Part shown: positions 34,316-43,334 of the stretch, one piece after another
How the letters are laid out: the number at the start of each line of letters is the position of its first letter
Position numbering within the stretch: the first letter of the stretch is position 1
NCBI GenBank assembly: GCA_910575605.1
Contig: CAJTEW010000017.1
Location: forward strand, 1-64,000
Origin: Lachnospiraceae bacterium
GTDB lineage: Bacteria; Bacillota; Clostridia; Lachnospirales; Lachnospiraceae
Reading direction: 5' to 3'
DNA length: 64,000 nt
Translations under genes and position numbers: made by a program
Notes under the pieces: generated by a model
What the model was told of the DNA's origin: nothing
Databases searched by the model: none
What the model saw: only the letters and a program-made list of their open reading frames with translations

Positions 34316-35065
34316 ATGAAAATTATAATTTCTCCCGCAAAGAAAATGAATGAAAAAACAGATATTCTTCCGTACAGGTCCATGCCGGTTTTTTTGGAGG
34401 ATACAAAGAAGCTCATGAAGTGGATACAGGCACTTACTCTTTCAGAGGCTCAAAGGCTGTGGGGCTGTAACGAGAAGCTTGCAAAGCTTAATTTCGATAG
34501 ATTTAAAGATATGAAGCTTAATAGACATTTGACCCCAGCCCTGCTTACTTATGAGGGAATTCAGTATCAGTATATGGCGCCGGAAGTGTTTACAGATAGG
34601 AACTGGCAGTACGTGCAGAGTAATCTGAGGATTCTTTCAGGGTTCTATGGTGTTCTTAATCCGCTTGACGGGGCAGTGCCTTACCGTCTGGAAATGCAGG
34701 CGAAGGTAAAAATTAATGGTACAAAGGATTTATATGATTTCTGGAAGGAAAGAATATATCAGGCAGTTGTGGCGGACGAATCTGTACCTACGATTATTAA
34801 TCTTGCCTCTAAGGAGTATTCCAGGTGTATAGAAAAGTACCTAAGGCCTAAGGACATATATATTACATGTGTATTCGGAGAGAGAAGGGGAGATAAGGTG
34901 ATTCAAAAGGGGACGCTGGCAAAGATGGCAAGAGGTGAGATGGTCCGGTTTATGGCCGAAAATTGTATCCGGGAGCCGGAAGGGCTTAAGGACTTTGACA
35001 GGCTTAAGTATCATTTTGATAAGGAGTTATCCTCTGATAAAGAGTATGTATTTTTGAAAGGCTGA
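34316..35065 (+). CDS. yaaA: YaaA/DUF328 peroxide-stress protein
   Basis: 249 residues with the family signature from the first residue (IIISPAKKM), TYEGIQYQY, RILSGFYGVLNPLD and INLASKEYS. YaaA lowers free iron during peroxide stress in E. coli and has a DNA-binding fold. The ATG at 34316 is chosen for its GGAAGAG site and match to the family; an open frame begins further upstream. The next gene, the retron-linked ATPase, starts 29 bases after the stop, so both are probably read together. Confidence 0.9.
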   Translation: MKIIISPAKKMNEKTDILPYRSMPVFLEDTKKLMKWIQALTLSEAQRLWGCNEKLAKLNFDRFKDMKLNRHLTPALLTYEGIQYQYMAPEVFTDRNWQYVQSNLRILSGFYGVLNPLDGAVPYRLEMQAKVKINGTKDLYDFWKERIYQAVVADESVPTIINLASKEYSRCIEKYLRPKDIYITCVFGERRGDKVIQKGTLAKMARGEMVRFMAENCIREPEGLKDFDRLKYHFDKELSSDKEYVFLKG

Positions 35066-35094
35066 TTTGGAGGCAGACTAGGAGGAAAGTATAC

Positions 35095-37086
35095 ATGTCA
35101 ATAAAGCAGATTGAAATATCAGGATACAGATCAATTTCTCATGTTAAGCTGGATATTCGCCAGATTGCAGCATTTATCGGGCAAAACGGAAGCGGAAAAT
35201 CTAATATTTTGTCCGCAGTTCGGTATTTTTATCGGAATTTGACGGAGGTGTGGGAAGAAGAGGGTATTTTTGATACGAATAACCCTTTCAGAAATGAGAT
35301 CCGTATCCGCATTCAGTATGATTTGAGAAATATATTAAGAATAGTGAATCACAATCAGAATGATGGACATAAGGATTATGAAAAATATTACAGGAAGCTG
35401 CAGGCTGTTTTTAGGAAGGACATCGTTGAGGTGGAGCTGATCAAATATAAAGGGAAGAAGCTGCAATGGAACACAGAATATAATACCCGCCAGATTATTG
35501 CCGCCCTTTTTCCGGTTTATTTTGTGGACGCGCGCGAAATTGCACTTACAGACTGGACAGGATTATGGGGGTTGATCGGTGATTTAGTAAAGCTTCGATA
35601 TGAAGATATGGACAAGGTACAGGGACAAATTATACAGCTGTTACGTGGACAGGACGCCAATATTTCTATGAAAATGGAGAGGCTTGAGCAGGTTCTTAAC
35701 AAAAACAGGATTGATGTAAAGTCTATGACCGCAAAAGAGCTTGGAAAAAGGCTTGCAGAAATTATATTTGATGGACAAGTTTTTCAGTATGACAGCCGTC
35801 GGCTGAGTGAGTATTCAAACGGAACAAATGCTTTTAATTATACGTTGTTTTTGATTGATATTTTAAGCCTTATTAAGACCTATAAGCTGAAAGAGCCAGT
35901 TGTTATTCTGGATGAGCCTGAGATAAGTCTTCATATAGAATATATGGATCGCCTGATGGAGGCTGTTTTTGATGCGGCCGGACAGATACAGTTTATCTTG
36001 TCTACACACTCGGCCCGATGTGTAAAGAATCTTTTGGAATGTGAGGATATTATTAAGTATGATATTTACCATACTGTATTAAAAAAGAAGTATACTCAGC
36101 TGAAAAAGGTACAAAACCTTGACAGAAATGAGGGACGGGAGCGTGTAATAGCAACAGAAGCCTATATGAACAGCTGCTTTGCAAGAATGACTCTGCATGT
36201 GGAAGGTGTGTCAGAGCTGGAGGTATTTAAAAACCGCTATTTGAAGGAGTTATTTCCGGTATTAAAAATGGCTGAGATTATGACAGGAATGAGTAACAAG
36301 GTGATTTATAATTTGACATCACCGAGCCGGAGGAACTATCAGACCCCTAGTCTGGCAGTGGTGGATATGGACCAGTGGCTGAAGCTTAAGAAGAATGAAA
36401 AAAACCAGTATCGTTTTTCACTTGGGCCACCTAAAGAATACCGGATGAACAGGGAAGCTTACTATTATGGAAAAAAGAGGGAGAGTACACTGTATCTTCG
36501 TAATCGGATTGAAAGAATGGCGGAAGGATGTAATTTCTTTTATCATCTGCCGTTTTTTAGCTGTGAAGATATAAATTTCAGGGAGATGAAGGAACTAATT
36601 CATCGGTATGGCATGTCTTATCAGATGTTTATATGGGATACAACGATTGAAGGTGCTCTTATAACAGAGCAGAATCTTCCTCTGTTTGAAGAATTTATGG
36701 AGCAGGAGCTTAAAACGCAGGATTATAGAAAAGTTGTAAATGTTATGAATAATCATTACTTCACAGGGAGCTGCCGTTTGAATTATATTCGTCTGGTCTT
36801 TTCCGGGAAAAGTGACTTTCTGTTGACAAAAAAAGAGATTTGTCAAAGAAATCCAGGGATTTGTCCGGACGTAAAGGAGAAGCTTCATCATATAAAAAAG
36901 ACGAGCGGATGGATTAGCAGATGGCTGGAGTTTTATTTTCTCAAGAAAGCGGGAATATTCGTCTGCATGGAGAATGTATTCCAGCAATTTCGAAGCAGAG
37001 ACGGAGAAAAGCTTAAGGAATTCTTGAAACAGGATTTCAAGGAATTATATCAACTGATTTGTGAAATCGAAAAAAGAATATCGTAA
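35095..37086 (+). CDS. OLD-like ATPase with TOPRIM domain, retron effector candidate
   Basis: 663 residues. Walker A is at 29-36 (GQNGSGKS), Walker B near 270-276 (LDEPEISLH) and an H-switch follows (LSTHSA), as in SMC/RecF-like AAA15/OLD ATPases. From about 360 comes a TOPRIM-like part: Glu near 369 (HVEGVSE) and a DxD at about 424-426 (VVDMDQ), the metal-binding residues of OLD nucleases. The remaining 230 residues are of no known fold. In type I retrons such ATPases are the toxic effector, kept inactive by the RT and msDNA. It precedes the ncRNA and RT instead of following them. AGGAGGAAAG precedes the ATG. Confidence 0.8.
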   Translation: MSIKQIEISGYRSISHVKLDIRQIAAFIGQNGSGKSNILSAVRYFYRNLTEVWEEEGIFDTNNPFRNEIRIRIQYDLRNILRIVNHNQNDGHKDYEKYYRKLQAVFRKDIVEVELIKYKGKKLQWNTEYNTRQIIAALFPVYFVDAREIALTDWTGLWGLIGDLVKLRYEDMDKVQGQIIQLLRGQDANISMKMERLEQVLNKNRIDVKSMTAKELGKRLAEIIFDGQVFQYDSRRLSEYSNGTNAFNYTLFLIDILSLIKTYKLKEPVVILDEPEISLHIEYMDRLMEAVFDAAGQIQFILSTHSARCVKNLLECEDIIKYDIYHTVLKKKYTQLKKVQNLDRNEGRERVIATEAYMNSCFARMTLHVEGVSELEVFKNRYLKELFPVLKMAEIMTGMSNKVIYNLTSPSRRNYQTPSLAVVDMDQWLKLKKNEKNQYRFSLGPPKEYRMNREAYYYGKKRESTLYLRNRIERMAEGCNFFYHLPFFSCEDINFREMKELIHRYGMSYQMFIWDTTIEGALITEQNLPLFEEFMEQELKTQDYRKVVNVMNNHYFTGSCRLNYIRLVFSGKSDFLLTKKEICQRNPGICPDVKEKLHHIKKTSGWISRWLEFYFLKKAGIFVCMENVFQQFRSRDGEKLKEFLKQDFKELYQLICEIEKRIS

Positions 37087-37098
37087 ATTTCAGGAATA

Positions 37099-37107
37099 TG
37101 CTATACT
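37099..37107 (+). promoter_or_regulatory. Extended -10 promoter of the retron ncRNA
   Basis: TGCTATACT (TG at 37099-37100, TATACT at 37102-37107) with no good -35. The expected start falls at about 37114-37115, exactly where the a1 arm begins. It lies 12 bases after the ATPase stop codon. Confidence 0.6.
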
Positions 37108-37114
37108 AAGAATT

Positions 37115-37299
37115 GAGCAAGCAGTAATTTTACGTGAGTCGAATAAGCGTAAATCCATGAGGCAGTCTGGGAAGCTGCTGAAACCATGGAGGAATGGGAA
37201 CTTATGAATTAATTTTTACCGGCCGAAGAGACAGACATTAGGTGTCTGATTTAGCCTGGGGATAAATCCCATTAGGAAATATACAGAAGGTGCTTGCTC
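37115..37299 (+). ncRNA. Retron non-coding RNA (msr-msd)
   Basis: The a1 arm GAGCAAGCA (37115-37123) and a2 arm TGCTTGCTC (37291-37299) are perfect 9-base complements enclosing about 167 nt. The msr part has two hairpins: TTTACG/CGTAAA (37129-37134 with 37148-37153) and TCCATG/CATGGA (37154-37159 with 37185-37190) with an inner GCAG/CTGC. The msd part folds into one long stepped hairpin: AATGGGA/TCCCATT (37193-37199 with 37267-37273), TTAT/ATAA, CCGGC/GCC-GG and CAGACA/TGTCTG (37232-37237 with 37243-37248) with loop TTAGG. The G at 37124, right behind a1, is a candidate branch guanosine. This matches retron architecture; the msDNA ends are not defined by sequence alone. Confidence 0.8.
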
Positions 37300-37317
37300 T
37301 TTTTTGCAGGAAATGAG

Positions 37318-38421
37318 ATGAAAATATACAGATTAGAATTTTTATTAAAAATACTGGAGATAAAGGATAAAGATCAGCTTATCCGAATTCTTGAGAAAAA
37401 AGAAGAAGCCTACCATATATTTGAGATTCCGAAAAAGAATGGAATGAGACAGATACATGGACTGGATGGTGCCGGCGGAAGAAGATTAAAAAGGCTGCAG
37501 CAGAGATTTTACCGGAAGGTGCTTTTAAACCAACCAGCAGCGCTGCCGGCAAAAGGATTTTTGAAGGGTGAGAGCTACCAGACATTTTTAGAGCCTCATG
37601 TGGGAAGCCGCTATTATCTCCGGCTTGATATTCATGATTTTTTTGCTTCCTTTTCGGAAGGGATGATAAGAGAAAATCTAAGCAGGTTCATTGAGGATGA
37701 AGAGGCGGAGGAGCTTGCTTTTGAATTATGTACGGTAGAGGGCAGGCTGCCGCAGGGGGCGGTTACATCTCCGGCATTGTCCAATATTGTTTTCGCAAGG
37801 CTTGATCAGAGGATCGTGAAATACTGTCAGGTATTGGAATCACAGCAGAGAAAAAAGAAGAGCATGGAGAGAGAAAACTGGCAGAATGCGTCTATACGCT
37901 ATACAAGATATGCGGATGATATGCTGTTTGGTTCAGATTTTTTTGATTTCAGAGAAAACCTTTCATTTTTACATATGATTTCCCGGATTTTAGGTGAATA
38001 TGGTTTTAGCCTTAACCGGAAGAAGACAATTATGACGGAATGGGAAATATCTCTGAACGGATATGTTGTAGGTTCGGATATCCGTCTGTCCAGAAAGAAA
38101 ACTTCAGAGCTTAGGAGGATATTATATTGCTGCAAAGATAAAGGAGCGCAGCGTTACCGGCTTAATAAAGCATTGATGGAGAATCCAGGAAATCTGCTGA
38201 AGGAAATTAACCGTTTTTCATCAGGCGGAGCAGAAAGCAAAAAAGCATTTTCAGATATTCATCAGCTGGTATGGTATTTGGGAGGCTGCAGAGCCTGGCT
38301 TATTTCTGTACTGCAGGTAGAGGAGAACACGGGAAAAGAGGTACATAATATGAAAAAGCTGGTCCGAAGAACTGAATGCCTTCTGGAAGCGTTAAAAGAA
38401 GTAGAGTATAAGTCTTATTAA
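37318..38421 (+). CDS. Retron-type reverse transcriptase
   Basis: 367 residues, the size of retron RTs. Visible motifs are IPKKNGMRQIH, GFLKGESY (region 2a), LDIHDFFASF with catalytic Asp104, LPQGAVTSPALSN, the active-site YADD at 198-201 (RYADDMLFG), NRKKT and a GYVVG in place of the usual VTG (about 250). The NAxxH motif is changed to FLEPH. It lacks the maturase and endonuclease domains of group II intron RTs. The ATG at 37318 follows GCAGGAAATGAG only 18 bases after the a2 arm; an upstream TTG would lie inside the RNA. It should prime on the msr and copy the msd into DNA. Confidence 0.87.
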   Translation: MKIYRLEFLLKILEIKDKDQLIRILEKKEEAYHIFEIPKKNGMRQIHGLDGAGGRRLKRLQQRFYRKVLLNQPAALPAKGFLKGESYQTFLEPHVGSRYYLRLDIHDFFASFSEGMIRENLSRFIEDEEAEELAFELCTVEGRLPQGAVTSPALSNIVFARLDQRIVKYCQVLESQQRKKKSMERENWQNASIRYTRYADDMLFGSDFFDFRENLSFLHMISRILGEYGFSLNRKKTIMTEWEISLNGYVVGSDIRLSRKKTSELRRILYCCKDKGAQRYRLNKALMENPGNLLKEINRFSSGGAESKKAFSDIHQLVWYLGGCRAWLISVLQVEENTGKEVHNMKKLVRRTECLLEALKEVEYKSY

Positions 38422-38451
38422 CTATAATTTACATGAAAGAGGAGATTCCAG

Positions 38452-39336
38452 ATGGGAGGAGAAAGAGCAGAGCATTACTGGGCGATGGAGATGAAAAGTG
38501 TACTCGTAAAATATCGTCAGTTTGAAACTCTTATACCGGACCGAAGAGGGAAGGGAGCAGAGCATAAGGGAGAAGATGGGAGGTACGTGGAGAGTATTAT
38601 CAAGGGTACTCTGCAGAAATTTCTTCCAGCCGGTCTGGAAATTCTGACAGGATTTATTTTGCGGTCCGGGGTAGAAAGCGGATTTTCCGGAAAGAAACGA
38701 AAGAAGGATGAGGACAGACATTCCTCACAGCTTGATATGATTGTTTATGACACGGAGCACTACCCGGTATATCAAAGGTTTGCAGATACGGCAGTTGTCC
38801 TTCCGGAAGGAGTAATTGCCATTATTTCTGTAAAAAAAACGTTATATAGGAAGGAAATACAGCATGAATTAAGGATGCTTCATTATGCGGCCGGATTATG
38901 TGCTTTTGGAAACCGTAAAGGTCCTTTCCTTGCCCTGGTATCCATGTGCAGTGAGCCGGGTGTTTCTGCAAAACAATATGAAAGGAAGATATTTCAGGAA
39001 ATAAAGAATGTCATAGGGGATTTGAAAGCTCCCATATGCTATGAAAGTATGGCGGGATTTATCGGCTGTCTTAAAGAGTGGACAATTCATAAAATAAATC
39101 ATTCGAGGAATAAAGAGGCGGAGTTCCAGATGTATCTTCACGAAAAAGATGAGGAACACTTGGGAATTCAGTTTTTAATTGACGGAATTCTGAATGTATA
39201 TTATGCGGTAAATGGTGGAAGAAAGCCGGGGTATATCAGTTATCCAAAGGGTAAGCAGTATTCGGGAGAGGCGCTTAGAATTCACTATGATAAGATAGAC
39301 AGTGAAAGGGGCATTTTTGATGGGAGAAACATCTGA
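38452..39336 (+). CDS. DUF6602-like predicted nuclease, retron accessory
   Basis: 294 residues. After a conserved start (EHKGEDGRYVESIIKGTLQKFLP), the segment SSQLDMIVYD carries Asp95, followed by LPEGVIAIISVKK with Glu119 and Lys128. This is the layout of DUF6602 and of PD-(D/E)xK nucleases, with a serine in place of the usual Glu before Lys. The C-terminal 130 residues show no known motif. It follows the RT by 30 bases with GAGGAG before the ATG, so it is co-transcribed. Its 3' end overlaps the next GTPase gene by 17 bases. As a co-encoded retron protein it could be a second effector or process the RNA/DNA. The family assignment is by pattern only. Confidence 0.6.
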   Translation: MGGERAEHYWAMEMKSVLVKYRQFETLIPDRRGKGAEHKGEDGRYVESIIKGTLQKFLPAGLEILTGFILRSGVESGFSGKKRKKDEDRHSSQLDMIVYDTEHYPVYQRFADTAVVLPEGVIAIISVKKTLYRKEIQHELRMLHYAAGLCAFGNRKGPFLALVSMCSEPGVSAKQYERKIFQEIKNVIGDLKAPICYESMAGFIGCLKEWTIHKINHSRNKEAEFQMYLHEKDEEHLGIQFLIDGILNVYYAVNGGRKPGYISYPKGKQYSGEALRIHYDKIDSERGIFDGRNI

Positions 39337-42058
39337 AAATAAGCCAAAGAAACATATTTGTATTGGTCTGCTGGCCCATGTTGATGCCGGAAAGACAACG
39401 TTATCAGAGAGTATCCTGTATCTGTGCGGGAGCATTCGAAAGCCTGGCCGGGTAGATCACGGGGATGCTTTTTTAGACACATATGCTCTTGAACGCAGCA
39501 GAGGAATCACTATTTTTTCCAAGCAGGCTGTGGTTAAGCTTGGCGATATATGTATAACACTTCTCGATACCCCGGGTCATGTTGACTTTTCATCAGAAAT
39601 GGAGCGTACGCTTCAGGTACTGGATTACGCGGTACTTGTAATCAGCGGTGCAGATGGTGTACAGGGACATACAAGAACATTGTGGAATCTGTTAAAACGG
39701 TATAGGATACCAGTGTTTTTATTTATCAATAAAATGGATCAGGAAGGTACAGACAGAGAAAAGCTTTTAGAAGAGCTGAAAAGCAGACTGGATGAAGGAT
39801 GTACAGCCTTTGATGTGAGGCGGGAGGAGCTCTGGGAGGAGGCTTCTGTATGTGACGAGGATGCGCTTGAAGAGTATCTGGAAAATGACAGCCTGAAGCA
39901 GGAAACGATTGTGGGACTGATTCAGGACAGAAAAGTATTCCCTTGTTATTTCGGCTCAGCTCTTAAGCTTCAGGGGGTGCAGGAATTTTTAGACGGCCTT
40001 AAGGAATACACAAAAGGAATCTGGCAGGAAAAGCGTGGGGAGAAGGAGCCACCCTTTGGAGGGAGAGTTTATAAAATTTCCAGAGATGCAAGGGGGGAAC
40101 GGCTGACCCATATAAAGCTTACAAGCGGCTCTCTGCGGGTAAAGGATATTCTGTCACAGGGCAGCAATAGTGACGGAGGATGGGAGGAAAAGGTTAATCA
40201 GATACGTATATACTCTGGAGAAAAATACGAGACGGTAAAGGAGGTGCAGGCGGGAGAAATCTGCGCAGTGACAGGCCTTACCCGCACTTATCCGGGAGAA
40301 GGGCTGGGTGTTAAAAGAGATGTGATTTCTCCTGTGCTGGAGCCAGTGCTGAATTACTGTGTAAACCTTCCAAAAGGATGCGATGCCCATACTATGCTTA
40401 TGAAGCTTAAACAGCTGGAAGAGGAGGATCCTATGCTTCGGATTGTGTGGAACGAGGAGCTTCAGGAAATCCATGTGCGGCTGATGGGAGAGGTCCAGAC
40501 AGATATTTTAAAAAGCATGATAAAAGAGCGTTTTGGAATAGAGGTTTCTTTTGATGCCGGAAACATTGTATATAAAGAGACGATTCAGAAAACTGTAGAG
40601 GGGGTAGGACATTTCGAACCCCTTAGGCATTATGCGGAGGTTCATCTGATTTTGGAACCGCAGGATGCGGGAAGCGGCCTGACTGTAGATACAGACTGTA
40701 GTGAGGATATGCTGGATAAGAACTGGCAGAGGCTGATCCTTACTCACCTGCTGGAAAAGACCCACAGGGGAGTACTAATCGGGGCGGAGGCTACGGACCT
40801 TAAAATAACACTTGCGGCAGGCCGGGCACACCTTAAGCATACCGAGGGCGGTGATTTCAGGCAGGCCACATACCGTGCAGTCCGCCAGGGCCTTATGCAG
40901 GCAGATAGTATGCTTTTAGAGCCTTATTATGATTTCCGCCTGGAGGTGCCATCTAAAATGGTGGGACGTGCCCTAACAGATATTCAGCGGATGCAGGGGG
41001 AATTTTCTTCTCCGGAAACAGAAGGGGAGATGACCGTGATTTCAGGAAGCGCTCCGGTTTCTACTATGCGGGACTATCAGATGGAGGTTGTGGGTTATAC
41101 GAAGGGGAGCGGGAGATTATCTTGTACCTTTAGGGGGTATGCGCCCTGTCATAATGCAGAGGAGATTATCCGGGAAAGTGGATATGACCCGGAGCGGGAC
41201 ATAGAAAATCCGGCGGGTTCTGTATTCTGCGCTCATGGGGCTGGTTTTAATGTGCCCTGGAATGAGGTTTCTTCTTATATGCATCTAGAAAGCCAGCTTG
41301 AAAAAAGAGAGAAGCAGTCTGATGTGGCAGCAGGAAACCTGGCGGTCAGTTCGGGAAAAACCGGAACGAGAAGAGCAGAAGCCTCCTTTAGCAGGGAGGA
41401 AGAGAAGGAGCTTGAGGAAATCTTCATCCGTACATACGGGAAGATTGAAAGAAAGAGCAGCAAAGACACCAAAAAAGTTATGGGAGGGACACAGGAAAGA
41501 TACCGCGGGAAAAAAGAAAAGCTTAAGGAATATCTACTGGTGGACGGCTATAATGTTATCTTCGCATGGGAGGACTTAAAAGACATTGCGAAGGTGAATA
41601 TTGAGGCTGCGAGAAATAAGCTGATGGATATTTTGTGTAATTATCAGGGGTTTAAGAAATGTACAGTGATTCTTGTATTTGATGCCTATAAGGTAGAAGG
41701 GTATGCGCTGGAAATTCAGAAGTATCATAATATACATGTAGTTTATACGAAGGAGGCGGAGACGGCGGACCAGTATATCGAAAAGGTGGTTCATGAGATC
41801 GGCCGGAAATATCATGTGACAGTCGTGACCTCCGACGGCGTGGAGCAGGTGGTAACCCTGGGACAGGGCGGTAAGCTTATATCAGCAAGAGAATTCCACG
41901 AAGAGGTGGAAACTACAAGGCACTTAATCAGGGAAGAATATGAAAAAAGAAGGGAAAATGGAAAGAATTACCTGTTTGACCATATGGATAAGGAGCTGGC
42001 AGAGGAAATGGAAGAGGTAAGGCTTGGGAGAAAGGAAATTAAATTAAAAGAAAAATAA
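39320..42058 (+). CDS. EF-G/TetM-like ribosomal GTPase with C-terminal NYN nuclease domain
   Basis: 912 residues. GTPase domain with G1 AHVDAGKTTL, G3 DTPGHVD and G4 NKMD, then EF-G domains II, III, IV and V of the ribosomal-protection (Tet) type up to about 650. A charged linker leads to an NYN/YacP-like domain from about 737 (LLVDGYNVIFAWE, then VTSDGVEQ), a family of RNA endonucleases and ribosome-associated proteins. This fused form is common in Clostridia and often mislabelled tetracycline resistance. Its role is probably ribosome rescue or RNA quality control. The ATG at 39320 follows GAAAGGGG and overlaps the DUF6602-like gene, so translation may be coupled to the retron transcript. 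Confidence 0.88.
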   Translation: MGETSENKPKKHICIGLLAHVDAGKTTLSESILYLCGSIRKPGRVDHGDAFLDTYALERSRGITIFSKQAVVKLGDICITLLDTPGHVDFSSEMERTLQVLDYAVLVISGADGVQGHTRTLWNLLKRYRIPVFLFINKMDQEGTDREKLLEELKSRLDEGCTAFDVRREELWEEASVCDEDALEEYLENDSLKQETIVGLIQDRKVFPCYFGSALKLQGVQEFLDGLKEYTKGIWQEKRGEKEPPFGGRVYKISRDARGERLTHIKLTSGSLRVKDILSQGSNSDGGWEEKVNQIRIYSGEKYETVKEVQAGEICAVTGLTRTYPGEGLGVKRDVISPVLEPVLNYCVNLPKGCDAHTMLMKLKQLEEEDPMLRIVWNEELQEIHVRLMGEVQTDILKSMIKERFGIEVSFDAGNIVYKETIQKTVEGVGHFEPLRHYAEVHLILEPQDAGSGLTVDTDCSEDMLDKNWQRLILTHLLEKTHRGVLIGAEATDLKITLAAGRAHLKHTEGGDFRQATYRAVRQGLMQADSMLLEPYYDFRLEVPSKMVGRALTDIQRMQGEFSSPETEGEMTVISGSAPVSTMRDYQMEVVGYTKGSGRLSCTFRGYAPCHNAEEIIRESGYDPERDIENPAGSVFCAHGAGFNVPWNEVSSYMHLESQLEKREKQSDVAAGNLAVSSGKTGTRRAEASFSREEEKELEEIFIRTYGKIERKSSKDTKKVMGGTQERYRGKKEKLKEYLLVDGYNVIFAWEDLKDIAKVNIEAARNKLMDILCNYQGFKKCTVILVFDAYKVEGYALEIQKYHNIHVVYTKEAETADQYIEKVVHEIGRKYHVTVVTSDGVEQVVTLGQGGKLISAREFHEEVETTRHLIREEYEKRRENGKNYLFDHMDKELAEEMEEVRLGRKEIKLKEK

Positions 42059-42077
42059 GATTGTGAGGGACAAGAGA

Positions 42078-43067
42078 ATGAAATTTGGGATTTTAGCGGC
42101 TGGAAATATCGCCAACAGTATGGCAAAAGCAGTAACAGGAATTGAAAAAGCCGGTATGGCAAAAATTGAAAAATACGCAGTGGCTTCAAGAGAGCTCTCA
42201 CGTGCAGAGAATTTTGCAAAGAAATGGGATTTTGAAAAAGCATATGGCTCCTACGAGGAGCTTGTAAATGACCCGGAGGTGGAGCTTATCTATGTGGCGT
42301 CGCCCCATTCCCACCACTATGCCCATGCAAGGCTTTGCTTAGAGCATGGAAAGCATGTGCTGTTAGAGAAGTCATTTACCGTAAACGCGGCCCAGGCAGA
42401 GGAGCTTATAAGGCTTGCAGAAGAAAAGAAGCTGCTTCTTACAGAGGCAATCTGGCCCAGATATATGCCGAGCCGGAAAATCATTAATGATCTGATAGCA
42501 GGCGGTGCGATAGGAAATGTAAGCTCCATGACAGCGAATCTGGGGCATTCACTGGCACATGTTCCGCGTATGGTGCGCCCGGAGCTTGCTGGAGGAGCGC
42601 TTCTTGACCTTGGGGTATATGCTATAACAGCGGCGTTAATGGTGTTTCATGAGGAGATTACAGATGTGGCGTCCAAAGCAGTATTTTTAACATCGGGCGT
42701 GGATCAGATAAATAATATTACACTTACATTTGCAGACGGAAAAATGGCAGTTCTTTATAGTAATATGAGCGCCCGCACAGACTGCCGGGCCGTTGTAAGC
42801 GGGGACAAGGGTTATATGGAAATCCAGGAGATTAACAATCCGAAAGATATTCTGATTTATGATAGGGAAGGCAATTTTAAGGAGCGCCATCCGGTGCCGG
42901 AGCAGATTAACGGATATGAATATGAGGTGCTGGCTTGTATCCGGGCTATTGAAGCAGGGGAAATCGAGTGTCCGGAAATGCCCCACAGTGAGACGCTGCG
43001 CGTCATGAGGCTGATGGATCAGATAAGGGAGCAGTGGGGATTTAAGCTGCCGTGTGAGGAGGTATAA
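42078..43067 (+). CDS. Gfo/Idh/MocA-family oxidoreductase
   Basis: 329 residues. An N-terminal Rossmann fold (FGILAAGNIANSMA, VYVASPHSHHYAH, EKSFTVN) and the C-terminal alpha/beta domain of sugar and inositol dehydrogenases (LTEAIWPRYMPS, LLDLGVYAI). NAD(P)-dependent oxidation of a sugar or trans-dihydrodiol is the family activity; the substrate is not identified. The start at 42078 is supported by GTGAGGGACAAGAG, 19 bases after the GTPase stop. Confidence 0.88.
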   Translation: MKFGILAAGNIANSMAKAVTGIEKAGMAKIEKYAVASRELSRAENFAKKWDFEKAYGSYEELVNDPEVELIYVASPHSHHYAHARLCLEHGKHVLLEKSFTVNAAQAEELIRLAEEKKLLLTEAIWPRYMPSRKIINDLIAGGAIGNVSSMTANLGHSLAHVPRMVRPELAGGALLDLGVYAITAALMVFHEEITDVASKAVFLTSGVDQINNITLTFADGKMAVLYSNMSARTDCRAVVSGDKGYMEIQEINNPKDILIYDREGNFKERHPVPEQINGYEYEVLACIRAIEAGEIECPEMPHSETLRVMRLMDQIREQWGFKLPCEEV

Positions 43068-43115
43068 TGTGTCGCCGGGAAAGTGACCAATTTATTGTGT
43101 GTCTGGTGTAAGTGC

Positions 43116-43334
43116 TCATGCTCCGAAACAAGGTTCGATAAAGCAAAAGAAGATATCGTTGATCTTGTCTATGTCATAGACCTGATTGTCAAGCATGAAC
43201 TTGATGATCAGGTCATATTTTTTGTTACGGTTAAAGCTGAAGCCGGCAATTTCAAAGAAACTTTCACTTTCCTTAAGATTCAGGCTGGATTCGTCAAGCA
43301 AAATGAAAATTAATTGAGAGAAGGGGAAATACAT
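43116..43334 (-). pseudogene. Possible gene fragment of unknown origin
   Basis: A 72-codon reverse frame reads like real protein (FSFNRNKKYDLIIKFMLD, then NQVYDIDKINDIFF), with many C-ending codons (GAC, ATC, TTC), unlike the AT-rich island beside it. Its only ATG lies within the glycosylase promoter, and no ribosome binding site is seen. It may be a relic of a mobile or phage gene. I do not recognise a family. Confidence 0.25.

Noticed and set aside
37129-37273. Resemblance to a lysine-type riboswitch core (CCGGCCGAAG ... GCCTGGG)
   Set aside because: The conserved lysine-riboswitch junctions are missing, while a1/a2, promoter position and the following reverse transcriptase all fit a retron RNA.
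39320-42058. Tetracycline resistance gene
   Set aside because: The GTPase resembles TetM/EF-G, but the C-terminal NYN domain and clostridial chromosomal context suggest a housekeeping or RNA-related role; resistance cannot be claimed.
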